Of a stretch of 64,000 nucleotides of DNA, positions 52,947 through 61,777 are shown piece by piece. Within the stretch, counting starts at the first letter, position 1. Each line of letters opens with the position of its first letter. Below the pieces are notes generated by a model. It had not been told where the DNA came from, searched no databases, and was given only the letters and a program-made list of their open reading frames with translations. This stretch comes from Bacteroidales bacterium. GTDB lineage: Bacteria > Bacteroidota > Bacteroidia > Bacteroidales > UBA1402. The stretch spans positions 248,001 through 312,000 of the forward strand of contig JAFUDT010000003.1 in NCBI GenBank assembly GCA_017464285.1, read 5' to 3'. The translations under genes were made by a program, and so were the position numbers.

Positions 52947-54617
52947 ATGGATATATCTGTCATCATCATCGCACTGGGTCTGCTGATCTTTTTCTCGCAC
53001 ATATTCAGTGCACTTTTTGTGAAGACCAGGATTCCCAATGTCCTGCTGCTGATGCTTGTCGGACTGCTCATCGGCCCGGTACTGCATCTGATTTCACCCG
53101 CCGATCTGGGACAGTTCGGCAGTGTGTTCACGACGGTCACCCTGATTGTCATCCTTTTCGAAAGCGGCACCAATCTCAATCCGCAGACACTGAGACAGTC
53201 TATCGGCAAAGCGGCGCTGCTCACCGTGCTGAACTTTATCAGCGTCTTGCTGATAGCCTTCCTGATCGGTTATTATCTGCTCGACCTGACACTGCTGCAC
53301 AGTCTTTTCCTGGGCGCTGCCGTTGGCGGTACCTCGTCGGCGGTGGTCGTATCGATGCTTTCCCAGATCAAACCCGGACCGAAGGCCGAAATGATCCTGT
53401 TTCTGGAATCGGCCCTGAGCGATATCCTGTGTCTGGTGGTGGCTCTGGCTGTCATGGGCGGTATCCGGACGGGAGCCATCAGTATCGGGGGCATGTTCAA
53501 AACCATGGGAGTCGCCATGCTGGCCTCTCTGCTGGCCGGTTTCGCGGTCGGCACCATCTGGCTCGTGGTCCTGAAAAAATGGCTGAAATACATCAAGAAC
53601 TCGATGTTCACTTCCTTTGCCCTGGCTTTCATCATCTATGGGACATGCGAGAGCATCGGCTGGAACGGTGGTCTGGCTATTCTGGCCTTCGGTCTGACAC
53701 TGAGCAATATCGGCAGTGCCAAGTTTATCCGCCGTCTCTTTGCCCTGGGCGAGGAAAGAGGCCTGAATCAGGAAGAACGCAACTTCTATTCGGAAATCGT
53801 TTTCGTGCTGCAGACCTACTTCTTTGTCTATATCGGTGTCAGCATACAGCTGAACAATGTCTGGCATCTGATAGTCGGTGCCCTGCTGGTGGTGTTGGTC
53901 TTCCTGCTGCGGCCGCTGACAGCCAAGGCCATGGGTCGCCGAGATGTGGACGACCGCGATCGCCGGCTGATGGCAGCTCTGGGACCCAAAGGACTGGTTG
54001 CCGCCGTCTTGGCCTCCCTGCCTTTGCAGTATGCCCAGCAATATGCCGCCGACCGTCAGCTGGACGGTGAGGCTGTACAGACCGCCGTTGTCGAGGCCCT
54101 GGACAGTCATTCTCCCTTCCACCGCCGTCGGCATCCACTGCCGTCCGGGCAGATTCAGGCAGCTGATACGCTGCCCTCTCCGGCAGACACCTTGGAACTG
54201 CTGCCGGATTCTTTCGCCTTGACCGTGCCGGCTACCACTTCCCCTGTCTCCGCCCCCGGCCAGGCGGACGATGAGCCCGGGCAGGGAGAAAACGACTTTG
54301 AAGAGGTTGTCGAGCTTTGCTACAACGGACAGACGGTGCAGAATGTAGCCTATGCCGTCGTGCTGTTCAGTATCATCCTCTGCTCGGTTATGGTGGCCTT
54401 CATCGAGTCGAAAGGCAAAAAAAGAAAGGCTGCTGCATCCGGCCCGGATCCGGGACAGATCCCCGGGCATGAGCAGGTTGTCGGGCAGGAACAGGTTGTC
54501 GGACAGGAACAGGCTGTCGGGCAGGAACAGCAGGGCGGAGAAGGAGCACCTTTCCAGGAAGCCCGCGAAGAAGAATGGAACGAACAGAATAAAGACGAAG
54601 AAGAAAACAGAATTTGA
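52947..54617 (+). CDS. CPA-type cation/proton antiporter with inserted loop and repeat-bearing tail
   Basis: This 556-residue membrane antiporter of the monovalent cation:proton antiporter (CPA, Na+/H+ exchanger) type starts with MDISVIIIALGLLIFF and has about ten helices up to residue 375. An unusual hydrophilic Pro/Ser/Asp-rich loop of about 85 residues (about 378-463) interrupts the usual membrane part before a last helix (VAYAVVLFSIILCSVMVAF). The cytoplasmic tail (about 486-556) is very charged and carries a six-residue repeat (QVVGQE, three copies) from an 18-bp DNA repeat. The following antiporter gene starts two bases after the stop, so the two work in one transcript. Confidence 0.82.
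   Translation: MDISVIIIALGLLIFFSHIFSALFVKTRIPNVLLLMLVGLLIGPVLHLISPADLGQFGSVFTTVTLIVILFESGTNLNPQTLRQSIGKAALLTVLNFISVLLIAFLIGYYLLDLTLLHSLFLGAAVGGTSSAVVVSMLSQIKPGPKAEMILFLESALSDILCLVVALAVMGGIRTGAISIGGMFKTMGVAMLASLLAGFAVGTIWLVVLKKWLKYIKNSMFTSFALAFIIYGTCESIGWNGGLAILAFGLTLSNIGSAKFIRRLFALGEERGLNQEERNFYSEIVFVLQTYFFVYIGVSIQLNNVWHLIVGALLVVLVFLLRPLTAKAMGRRDVDDRDRRLMAALGPKGLVAAVLASLPLQYAQQYAADRQLDGEAVQTAVVEALDSHSPFHRRRHPLPSGQIQAADTLPSPADTLELLPDSFALTVPATTSPVSAPGQADDEPGQGENDFEEVVELCYNGQTVQNVAYAVVLFSIILCSVMVAFIESKGKKRKAAASGPDPGQIPGHEQVVGQEQVVGQEQAVGQEQQGGEGAPFQEAREEEWNEQNKDEEENRI
54474..54527 (+). repeat. Tandem 18-bp repeat (three copies) inside antiporter tail
   Basis: Three copies of an 18-base unit (CAGGTTGTCGGGCAGGAA with one or two changes) run in frame and encode QVVGQE, QVVGQE and QAVGQE. 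The unit stays in frame when copies are lost or gained, so it could vary in number between strains. Confidence 0.9.
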
Positions 54618-54619
54618 TT

Positions 54620-55936
54620 ATGGAACATGCTGTGGAAATGCCTTTGTGGTCATTGCTCCCATTTGTGCTCATGTTGCTGATGGTAGCGGTGGCACCCTTG
54701 CTGATGGGGAAACTCTGGGAGAATAACTCTATCAAGCTGATCGTATCGTTGGTGCTGGGCGTGCCGGTGGCCGCCTTCCTGATCAATCAGGACATGTCGG
54801 AAGCATTGGAACACCAGCTCCTGTATGACTATCTGCCCTTTATCGTACTGCTGGCTTCGCTTTTTGTGGTGACGGGCGGTATCCACCTTTCGGGCGACCT
54901 GCTTGCCAAGCCCAGGACTAATGTCATTTTCCTGGCGACAGGTTACCTGTTTGCTTCCCTGATGGGCACTACCGGTGCGGCCATGCTGCTGATACGGCCC
55001 CTGCTGGAAACCAATGCACAACGCAAATACGCGACCCATACCGTGCTGTTTTTCATTGCCATGGTGGCCAACTGCGGCGGCCTGCTCACCCCTCTGGGCG
55101 ACCCGCCACTGTTCCTGCTGTATTTGCGCGGAGCCAGCTTTACCTGGTTCCTGCACATGTTCCCGGCCTGGCTGCTTGTCGGGGCTGTTCTGCTGCTGAT
55201 ATACTATCTGCTCGACAGCTACTGGTATAAAAAAGAATCCGACCATCGGCTTTTTGCCGACGAACTATCCCATCGTCCGCTGGTCGTCAGAGGGCACATC
55301 AACATTGTCTATCTGGTGCTGATCGTTCTGGCTGTAGCCTTCGTCAACGTCGGTTTCATCCCAGCCATGGGCGATCCGGATTCGCCTGTCTGGGTGCGTT
55401 TCCTGCGCGAGATCGTGCTGGTGAGCATTATCTTTTTGTCGCTCTATTCAACCAAAAAAGAGGTCAGACGCTCCAACCGCTTTTCATGGAATCCGATCCT
55501 GGAGGTGGCAGCCGTCTTTCTGGGTATCTTCACCACGATGATTCCTGCCATGCTCTTTCTGAAGGGACATGCAGCCTCGTTCGGCCTGACAAAGGCCTGG
55601 CAGTTCTTCTACAGCGCCGGTGCCCTGAGTTCCTTCCTGGACAACGCACCCACGGCCCTGGCCTTCCACGGTGTGGCGGTCGGCCTGGTCGATAGCGGTG
55701 TCGCAGTGGCCGAGGTGGCCGGTATTCCCGAAGTGTTGCTGGAAGCTATTTCGATGGGGGCTGTCTTTTTCGGTGCCATGACCTATATCGGCAACGGCCC
55801 CAATTTCATGGTCAAGGCCATCGCGGAGGAATACGGCTACAGGATGCCCTCGTTCTTCGCTTACATGTACAGATTCTCGCTTTGCGTGCTTCTGCCCGTC
55901 TATATTGTGGTTCAGCTGATATTTTTCTTTTTCTGA
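54620..55936 (+). CDS. Sodium:proton antiporter-like membrane protein (NhaD/ion transporter superfamily)
   Basis: This 438-residue membrane protein has about eleven transmembrane helices. GGIHLSGDLLAKPRTNVIFL and the helix break LMGTTGAAMLLIRPLLETN are typical of the NhaD/CitMHS branch of the ion transporter superfamily. SSFLDNAPTALAF and MGAVFFGAMTYIGNGPNFMVKAIAEEYG near the end match the second repeat unit. Ion specificity is inferred as Na+ or another cation. The ATG at 54620 is chosen over a TTG two codons upstream. It lies two bases after the CPA-type antiporter stop. Confidence 0.87.
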   Translation: MEHAVEMPLWSLLPFVLMLLMVAVAPLLMGKLWENNSIKLIVSLVLGVPVAAFLINQDMSEALEHQLLYDYLPFIVLLASLFVVTGGIHLSGDLLAKPRTNVIFLATGYLFASLMGTTGAAMLLIRPLLETNAQRKYATHTVLFFIAMVANCGGLLTPLGDPPLFLLYLRGASFTWFLHMFPAWLLVGAVLLLIYYLLDSYWYKKESDHRLFADELSHRPLVVRGHINIVYLVLIVLAVAFVNVGFIPAMGDPDSPVWVRFLREIVLVSIIFLSLYSTKKEVRRSNRFSWNPILEVAAVFLGIFTTMIPAMLFLKGHAASFGLTKAWQFFYSAGALSSFLDNAPTALAFHGVAVGLVDSGVAVAEVAGIPEVLLEAISMGAVFFGAMTYIGNGPNFMVKAIAEEYGYRMPSFFAYMYRFSLCVLLPVYIVVQLIFFFF

Positions 55937-55994
55937 GCCCGGTTACCCAAGGCAGCAGGCCCCCGCTTCGACAACCATTCATACTCATCATATT

Positions 55995-56390
55995 ATGGAA
56001 CAGATGACTCCGCTGACAGGGTACCGTGTACGCCAGTACGACGGCCCGGTGAAAAGGTATTGCCAGACGATGGATCTCAAGGACGATCCCTCCCTGATCA
56101 AGGAATATGTCAAACGCCACAGTCAGGCTTTCGCCTGGCCGGAAATCCGTGCCGGCATCCGTGAAGTCGGCATCCTGGAAATGGAAATCTACATTTTGGG
56201 AACCCGCCTGTTCATGATCGTGGAAACCCCCCTCGACTTTGAGTGGGAACCGGCCATGGCCCGTCTGGCCACTTTGCCCCGTCAGGCCGAGTGGGAGGAC
56301 TACATGGCTATCTTTCAGGATGCCAAGCCCGGCAGTACCTCGGCCGAGAAATGGCATCTGATGGAACGCATGTTCTATCTTTACGACTAG
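55995..56390 (+). CDS. rhaM: L-rhamnose mutarotase
   Basis: RhaM-family enzymes interconvert alpha and beta anomers of L-rhamnose (related proteins act on L-fucose). The 131-residue product matches the ferredoxin-like fold with RYCQTMDLKDDPSLIKEYVKRH, GIREVGILEMEIYILGTRLFMIVE and the C-terminal WHLMERMFYLYD. Residues likely to bind sugar (His, Glu, Trp) are kept. It is 58 bases after the antiporter pair. Rhamnose use fits the pectinase genes in the window, but no rhamnose kinase or aldolase is nearby. Confidence 0.88.
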   Translation: MEQMTPLTGYRVRQYDGPVKRYCQTMDLKDDPSLIKEYVKRHSQAFAWPEIRAGIREVGILEMEIYILGTRLFMIVETPLDFEWEPAMARLATLPRQAEWEDYMAIFQDAKPGSTSAEKWHLMERMFYLYD

Positions 56391-56419
56391 TCTGCGGCTT
56401 TTCGTGTCTGGTATAGTGT

Positions 56420-56443
56420 CGGCCTTCCGTATCCCTAAGGCCG
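56420..56443. terminator. Hairpin at convergent ends of rhaM and DMT transporter
   Basis: A 7-bp stem (CGGCCTT, 56420-56426, with AAGGCCG, 56437-56443) and 10-base loop overlaps the stop codon of the DMT gene. There is no real T run, so a role in termination is only possible. Confidence 0.35.
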
Positions 56444-57373
56444 GCCCGTTGCTTTCTGTGGCTTGGGTTGCCCGGCTGCCCGGCTGCGGTTGACAATGGC
56501 CACGCCGCCGAATACCAGCAGGGCTGCCAGTGCTTTCTGCCAGCTGAGCGTGTCTATGCCCGTACAGATACTCAGGACGGCAGCCACCAGGGGCTGGACA
56601 TAGGAGTACATGCTCACGATGGTCGGACGGAGATGTTTCTGCCCGATGGGGATAAACAGGTAGGCGAAAAAAGTGGCAAACAGGATGACGTAGCCCACCT
56701 GCCAGTATAAGGAACTCTCCATCCGGGCCCAGTCCAGCTGCCAGAGCGACCTCCCCTCGAAGGGCAGTGTCACGGCCACAGAGAACAGGAAGGCCCACTT
56801 CATGAAGGTAATCACGCTGTAGCGGGCAATCAAGGGACGGAAAATGCCCAGATAGAGTGCAAAGCTGAGCCCGTTGACAATCATCAGCAAGACTCCCTGA
56901 GTGGTGGTCTGCTCAGCCCCGTGGCCGACGCTGACCGAATTGAATATCAGCAGCAGCACCCCCAGAAAACTCATCAGCACCCCACCGGCTTTTTTCCATG
57001 TAATGGGCTCCTTGAGAAAGATGGCAGCCACGAACATGGTCATGATGGGTGTAATGGAACCCAGGATGGACACATCGATGGAAGTGGTCACCGTGATGGC
57101 TTTCAGGAAGGCTATCTGCGGCACAAACAGCCCCACCATGGCTGCCAGAAAAATCTGGAACATATCCTTGCCGGAAACCTTTTCCCTGGGCAGCAGCAGG
57201 GAAACCGCCCAGAAGACCAGACAGGCTCCCACCGCCCTGAGCACGTAAACCTGCATGGGGGTCAGTGCTCCGGAGAGGGCGATATCTTTGCTGAAAACGA
57301 TGTTGAATCCGAAAATCAGGTAGGCTCCCAGGCAGGCCAGATGGCCGCCGAGTCTGGGCAGGTCGATGCTCAC
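56435..57373 (-). CDS. DMT superfamily (EamA domain) transporter
   Basis: The 312-residue protein has ten transmembrane helices in two EamA repeats (about 12-145 and 160-295). The N-terminal YLIFGFNIVFSKDI and the second-repeat TFFAYLFIPIGQKHL and SMYSYVQPLVAAVLS are characteristic. Such proteins export amino acids, nucleosides or other metabolites. The neighbour upstream is threonine aldolase at a 12-base gap, so export of a glycine- or threonine-related compound is possible but not shown. Confidence 0.9.
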   Translation of the reverse strand: MSIDLPRLGGHLACLGAYLIFGFNIVFSKDIALSGALTPMQVYVLRAVGACLVFWAVSLLLPREKVSGKDMFQIFLAAMVGLFVPQIAFLKAITVTTSIDVSILGSITPIMTMFVAAIFLKEPITWKKAGGVLMSFLGVLLLIFNSVSVGHGAEQTTTQGVLLMIVNGLSFALYLGIFRPLIARYSVITFMKWAFLFSVAVTLPFEGRSLWQLDWARMESSLYWQVGYVILFATFFAYLFIPIGQKHLRPTIVSMYSYVQPLVAAVLSICTGIDTLSWQKALAALLVFGGVAIVNRSRAAGQPKPQKATGRP

Positions 57374-57385
57374 GGGCTGTTTATG

Positions 57386-58408
57386 TTAAAGTTGTCGGAT
57401 AAGCTCGTCTATGTCCTCTTGACGGGTAGCCCAGCTGGTGACAAAGCGGACGATGCTCTGCTGCTGGTCTACCGTTGCCCAGATTTCGAAGGTACAGTAC
57501 CGGCGGAGCCTTTCGATGTCAGACTGGTTCAGGTAGAAGAACTGCTGGTTGGTGGGGGAATCAATATAAAGCCTGTAGCCTTTCTCCACCATAGCCTGTT
57601 TCAGTTTCAGCGCCGTTTCCACGGCATTTTTGGCAATCTTCAGATAGAGACCGTCGGTGAACAGCTCTGCAAATTGCAGTCCGAGCAGCCTCCCTTTGGC
57701 CAGCACGGCTCCATGCCGCTTGACATGGGTGAAGAAGTGGGGCAGCAGTTCGGGACATGGAGCGACGACAGCTTCTCCCATCAGGGCACCGACCTTGGTG
57801 CCGCCGATATAGAACACATCGCAAAGGCGGGCAATGTCGCGCAGCGTGACATCGGCCGAGGCGACCAGTCCGTAGCCCAGGCGGGCACCGTCCAGATAGA
57901 GCAGCAGCCCGTTCTCGCGACAGACCCGGCTCAGGGCCTCCAGCTCGTTCAGAGAATAGAGCGTGCCGTATTCGGTCGGATAGGAAATGTACAGGGCTCC
58001 GGGTATGACCATGTGCGGGTAGGCCTCGTCTTTATAGAAGGTGTTCAGGTAGTCTTGCAAATCCCCGGCTGAGACCTTGCCTTCATGTTGGGGCAGGGTC
58101 AGCACCTTATGCCCTGAGGCTTCGACGGCCCCCGCCTCATGCTGGCTGATATGGCCGGATTCGGCTGCCAGGACACCTTCGTAGGTATGCAGCAGCGCAT
58201 CGATGACCGTGGCATTGGTCTGGGTGCCGCCTACCAGCAGGCTGACCAGCGCCTGGGGACAGCCGCAGGCTTCCCGGATTTTTTCGCAGGCCTCCCGGGT
58301 ATAGGCATCCTGTCCGTAACCGGGTGTCTGCTCCATATTAGTGTCTGTCAGACGCTGCAGTACCTGAGGGTGGGCGCCTTCCATGTAATCACAGTCGAAA
58401 TGTAGCAT
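57386..58408 (-). CDS. ltaE: Low-specificity L-threonine aldolase (PLP-dependent)
   Basis: This fold-type I PLP enzyme cleaves L-threonine or allo-threonine to glycine and acetaldehyde. The 340-residue sequence shows DCDYMEGAHPQVLQRL at the N-terminus, VGGTQTNATVIDALL, the conserved ESGHISQHEAGAVEASG, the PLP-binding Asp in LYLDGARLGYG and the Schiff-base Lys in YIGGTKVGALMGEA (about 207-211). It probably shares a transcript with the DMT gene. Confidence 0.93.
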   Translation of the reverse strand: MLHFDCDYMEGAHPQVLQRLTDTNMEQTPGYGQDAYTREACEKIREACGCPQALVSLLVGGTQTNATVIDALLHTYEGVLAAESGHISQHEAGAVEASGHKVLTLPQHEGKVSAGDLQDYLNTFYKDEAYPHMVIPGALYISYPTEYGTLYSLNELEALSRVCRENGLLLYLDGARLGYGLVASADVTLRDIARLCDVFYIGGTKVGALMGEAVVAPCPELLPHFFTHVKRHGAVLAKGRLLGLQFAELFTDGLYLKIAKNAVETALKLKQAMVEKGYRLYIDSPTNQQFFYLNQSDIERLRRYCTFEIWATVDQQQSIVRFVTSWATRQEDIDELIRQL

Positions 58409-58473
58409 GGCTGAATCGAGTTCTGTTTTGGACGCACAAAGGTACTACTTTTAAGTCGTTTTTGCTACTTCAG

Positions 58474-60573
58474 CTATAACCCCGCCGCTGTTTTTACAGC
58501 TATCTTACGACCGTTGACAATGTAGATGCCCGGACGTAGATCCTTGGCGGCGACCCTTCGGCCGGTCAGGTCGTAGATGACCGTTTCGTGGCCGGTGTCA
58601 TCCGGGATGGTCGCTTGTCCGATGGCCAGGGCTTTGAGCTTGATGTCGATGCAGTCGATGCGGCTACGCATTTTGCCCTGGGTGTAGAAGTCGATGCGGA
58701 TCTGGTCTCCGCGATGCAGTGTGACCTCTTTGTTGATTCTGTGGGTGGTCATGCCATACTGTTTGACCCCCTTCCAGAAGTCAATCTGCCTGTCGTTGAC
58801 CGACAGGAACATGCCAGCCTGTCCGGCAGCCTCGTCATAAAAATCCACACTGATCTCGTAGCTGCCGTTTTCACCCTCCCAGACTCCGGTGACGGCTCCC
58901 GGCCCGGCTTCGCCCACAATAACCGAATCGTTGGAGGCTTTGAACCAGCTGCCGTCTTCACGTTCCAGATAGGCATAGGCGCCACGTGTCAGGTGTTCCA
59001 GTTCGGTACGGCCGACCCGTACGGGCCGGGCCGGGGCGGAGAAGCGCCAGACATCCCCGGTGACTACATCGCCGGAAGCTTTGATCACATCTACGCGCCA
59101 GAAATAAGTCTGACCGTAGCGCAGCGAGCCCGGCTGGCAGGATACAGTGTTGGTGCTGATCGGTTTTGCCTGGTCGAGACTGTCGGCATCGGTGGCTAGG
59201 TATACACGATAGGATTGGGCTTCAGCCGCCGGACGCCAGCTGAGGGGCATGGCAGCGGTCTTGGCTTCGGCACTGGCGGCCACCCGCAACCGGGCGTTGA
59301 ACTCGCCGTCGGCAGGTGTCGGCTTGGCAGCTTTCACGCCGGCGGTGGTAAAACAATAGACAGGGCTGCGGTAGCTGCTGTCGGCCGTCTGGGCTAATAC
59401 TTGCCAATAGTAGGTCGTCGAAGGCTGCAGGCGGAGACTGTCCAAGGATATCTCCCGCAGAACGTTTTTGTCGGTGCCCCACAGTACCTTGGTGCCGGTC
59501 ATCCCCTCGATGGGGCTGTAGGCCGGCTTGGCACCGAGGGAAATGTCGATGGCGCCGTTGCCCGGCCAGAGAATTGGCTCGTGTTCCAGTCCGTCCACCT
59601 GTCCGACCCGGGTAGGGTAGAGCCGGGCTATGTCGGCGGCCTCCTCCAGGGCGAAGTCGTAGCCGTACCATAGGGATGGTTCGAAGGAAGTCCCTGTCTG
59701 CCGGTGTTTGAAGTCTGTGGCTGGAGTCGTGGTGAAATGGCTGCCGCGGTCGCTCCAGAAGGCGCAGGAAGCATCGTCCGTGGAACTGGCGTACATGTTT
59801 TCGAAGGGGTGCCTGACGCTGGTCCCGAAATGGTTCTTCTCCGTGACGATCTGCGCCTGGGTGTGTCCGCCCACGGCATAGCTGCCGATGTCCTGATAGT
59901 AGTTGTTGAATACATGAGCCAGGCCGTAGCCGATGCGGGGACTGCGCTGGTCGATGCGCATGAACGCGTTATGGTGGTAGGTGGCCCGGTTCTTGCCGTT
60001 GTCCTCGAAATGCATGGTGCCGGAATTCAAAAGACAGGCCTTGTGATGGTCGTGCATATAGCAGTAGCTGACGGTCAGATAGCTGGAACCCGAGGTAAGA
60101 TCGACCAGCCCGTCCCAGTCTTCCTTGGTCTCGTCCTGACTGTAGAACTCGCAGTGGTCTATCCAGATATGGTGGGAGTTGCGGACGGCGATGGCATCGG
60201 GATCGGCGTGATGGATGACAAGGTTGCGGATGATGATGTTCTGCTTGCCGTTGATGTCGAGCCCGATACCGGCCAGTTCGGCTCCTTTGACACCTATGAT
60301 GGTCTTGTCGGAGGCCACCGAGATGACATCTTTGCTGCGATTGAGACCGCTGCCTTCAAAGCGGCCTTCCACGATGATGGTATAGGGCTGGGAGGCTTTG
60401 GCATAGGTAGCCAGATCCTGCCGGTTGGTGACGCGGACCACCGTGCCTTTCATCCCGCCGGTGATGCCATTGATACCGTCGTTGTGGTTGACAAAGCCCA
60501 CGGGCCCGTATTGCGCCTGTATGCCCAGGCAAAGGGCCGTCATGAATAACAGGATAGTTGCTGTTCTTTTCAT
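58474..60573 (-). CDS. Secreted pectate lyase (PL1) with FN3-like, carbohydrate-binding and T9SS-type tail domains
   Basis: This 699-residue multi-domain enzyme cleaves polygalacturonate by beta-elimination. After a signal peptide ending near IQAQ, the PL1 beta-helix (about 20-290) shows IIIRNLVIHHADPDAIAV, IWIDHCEFYS, DWDGLVDLTSGSSYLTVSYC (calcium ligands) and FMRIDQRSPRIG (catalytic Arg). Two FN3-like domains follow (about 330-510). A jelly-roll, CBM-like module begins at VGRTELEHLTRGAYAYLE. The end, VIYDLTGRRVAAKDLRPGIYIVNG and RKIAVK, is a good match to the T9SS C-terminal sorting domain. The ATG at 60573 begins the signal peptide. Confidence 0.93.
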   Translation of the reverse strand: MKRTATILLFMTALCLGIQAQYGPVGFVNHNDGINGITGGMKGTVVRVTNRQDLATYAKASQPYTIIVEGRFEGSGLNRSKDVISVASDKTIIGVKGAELAGIGLDINGKQNIIIRNLVIHHADPDAIAVRNSHHIWIDHCEFYSQDETKEDWDGLVDLTSGSSYLTVSYCYMHDHHKACLLNSGTMHFEDNGKNRATYHHNAFMRIDQRSPRIGYGLAHVFNNYYQDIGSYAVGGHTQAQIVTEKNHFGTSVRHPFENMYASSTDDASCAFWSDRGSHFTTTPATDFKHRQTGTSFEPSLWYGYDFALEEAADIARLYPTRVGQVDGLEHEPILWPGNGAIDISLGAKPAYSPIEGMTGTKVLWGTDKNVLREISLDSLRLQPSTTYYWQVLAQTADSSYRSPVYCFTTAGVKAAKPTPADGEFNARLRVAASAEAKTAAMPLSWRPAAEAQSYRVYLATDADSLDQAKPISTNTVSCQPGSLRYGQTYFWRVDVIKASGDVVTGDVWRFSAPARPVRVGRTELEHLTRGAYAYLEREDGSWFKASNDSVIVGEAGPGAVTGVWEGENGSYEISVDFYDEAAGQAGMFLSVNDRQIDFWKGVKQYGMTTHRINKEVTLHRGDQIRIDFYTQGKMRSRIDCIDIKLKALAIGQATIPDDTGHETVIYDLTGRRVAAKDLRPGIYIVNGRKIAVKTAAGL

Positions 60574-60597
60574 TGTCTTATGGTTTGAATACGCTGG

Positions 60598-60605
60598 CAA
60601 ATATA
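60598..60605 (-). promoter_or_regulatory. -7 element for pectate lyase gene
   Basis: TATATTTG on the minus strand fits TAnnTTTG 24 bases before the ATG. A TTTG-like element lies 16 bases further upstream, a little closer than usual. Confidence 0.6.
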
Positions 60606-60664
60606 CACATGTCTGCCCTCACAAAAGTATCACTTTACGTTCAAATGAGTGCATTATTTGGTCT

Positions 60665-60704
60665 AATAATACAAAAGCAGACACCCCGGACGGGATGCCT
60701 GCTT
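60665..60704 (-). terminator. Rho-independent terminator of the GGGtGRT operon
   Basis: On the minus strand AAGCAGGCATCCC (60692-60704) pairs with GGGGTGTCTGCTT (60675-60687), a 13-bp stem with two G-U pairs and a 4-base loop, followed by TTGTATTATT. It is about 45 bases beyond the GGGtGRT stop. Confidence 0.85.
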
Positions 60705-60748
60705 CGTCTGTGATAATCTTAAATCAGAGACTTATTTAAGTCTGAAAC

Positions 60749-61759
60749 TTATTTGTTCAGGGCGGTGGCGACATCGACGGCGACGGCCACGGTGCAGCCC
60801 ACCATCGGGTTGTTGCCGATACCCAGGAAACCCATCATTTCGACATGAGCGGGCACCGAAGACGAACCGGCAAACTGGGCGTCGCTGTGCATACGGCCCA
60901 TGGTGTCGGTCATGCCGTAGGAGGCGGGACCGGCGGCCATGTTGTCGGGGTGCAGGGTACGGCCCGTACCGCCGCCCGAAGCTACCGAGAAATAAGGCTT
61001 GCCGGCCAGCACGCGCTCTTTCTTGTAAGTGCCGGCAACGGGGTGCTGGAAGCGGGTGGGGTTGGTCGAGTTGCCCGTGATGGACACATCGACACCTTCT
61101 TTCCACATGATGGCGACACCTTCGCGGACATCGTCGGCACCATAGCAGCGCACTTTGGCACGGGGGCCGTCGCTGTAGGCGATTTCACGGACCACTTTCA
61201 GCTCACCGGTGAAATAGTCGAACTCGGTCTGGACATAGGTGAAACCGTTGATGCGGGAGATGATCTGGGCGGCGTCCTTGCCCAGGCCGTTCAGGATGCA
61301 GCGCAGGGGCTCCTTGCGGACCTTGTCGGCCTTGGCGGCAATCTTGATGGCTCCTTCGGCGGCGGCGAAAGACTCGTGGCCGGCCAGGAAGGCAAAGCAC
61401 TTGGTCTCCTCGCGAAGCAGACGGGCGGCCAGGTTGCCGTGGCCCAGACCGACCTTACGGTCGTCAGCCACAGAGCCGGGGATGCAGAAGGCCTGCAGGC
61501 CTTCGCCGATGGCTTCGGCAGCGTCGGCGGCGTTGCGGCAGCCTTTCTTCAGGGCGATGGCGGCACCGCAGACATAAGCCCACTTGGCGTTTTCAAAGCA
61601 GATGGGCTGGGTTTCTTCACAGGTTTTGTAAGGATCGATACCGGCCTTGTCGCAAATGGCGTTGGCCTCTTCGATGTCTTTGATACCGTACTTGTTCAAG
61701 GCAGCGATGATCTGCTTGATACGGCGGTCCTGGCTTTCGAATTTAACTTCTCTGATCAT
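60749..61759 (-). CDS. GGGtGRT family protein, function unknown
   Basis: This 336-residue protein has the signature GGGTGRT (SVASGGGTGRTLHPDN, about residue 275) that names the family. Other blocks look highly conserved: GLGHGNLAARLLREETKCFAFLAGHESFAAAEGAIKIA, then GNSTNPTRFQHPVAGTYKKE, then AHVEMMGFLGIGNNPMVGCTVAVAVDV. It has about seven cysteines, no signal peptide and no transmembrane segment, so it is cytoplasmic. The function is not known to me. The upstream partner is an iron-sulfur cluster scaffold homologue 18 bases away, with no other gene in the operon. It may build, carry or use a cluster. Confidence 0.92.
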   Translation of the reverse strand: MIREVKFESQDRRIKQIIAALNKYGIKDIEEANAICDKAGIDPYKTCEETQPICFENAKWAYVCGAAIALKKGCRNAADAAEAIGEGLQAFCIPGSVADDRKVGLGHGNLAARLLREETKCFAFLAGHESFAAAEGAIKIAAKADKVRKEPLRCILNGLGKDAAQIISRINGFTYVQTEFDYFTGELKVVREIAYSDGPRAKVRCYGADDVREGVAIMWKEGVDVSITGNSTNPTRFQHPVAGTYKKERVLAGKPYFSVASGGGTGRTLHPDNMAAGPASYGMTDTMGRMHSDAQFAGSSSVPAHVEMMGFLGIGNNPMVGCTVAVAVDVATALNK

Positions 61760-61777
61760 AGTGGTATCCTCCTTAAT

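Noticed and set aside
54474..54527. CRISPR-like array
   Set aside because: The 18-bp units are directly adjacent with no spacers and lie in frame within a gene.
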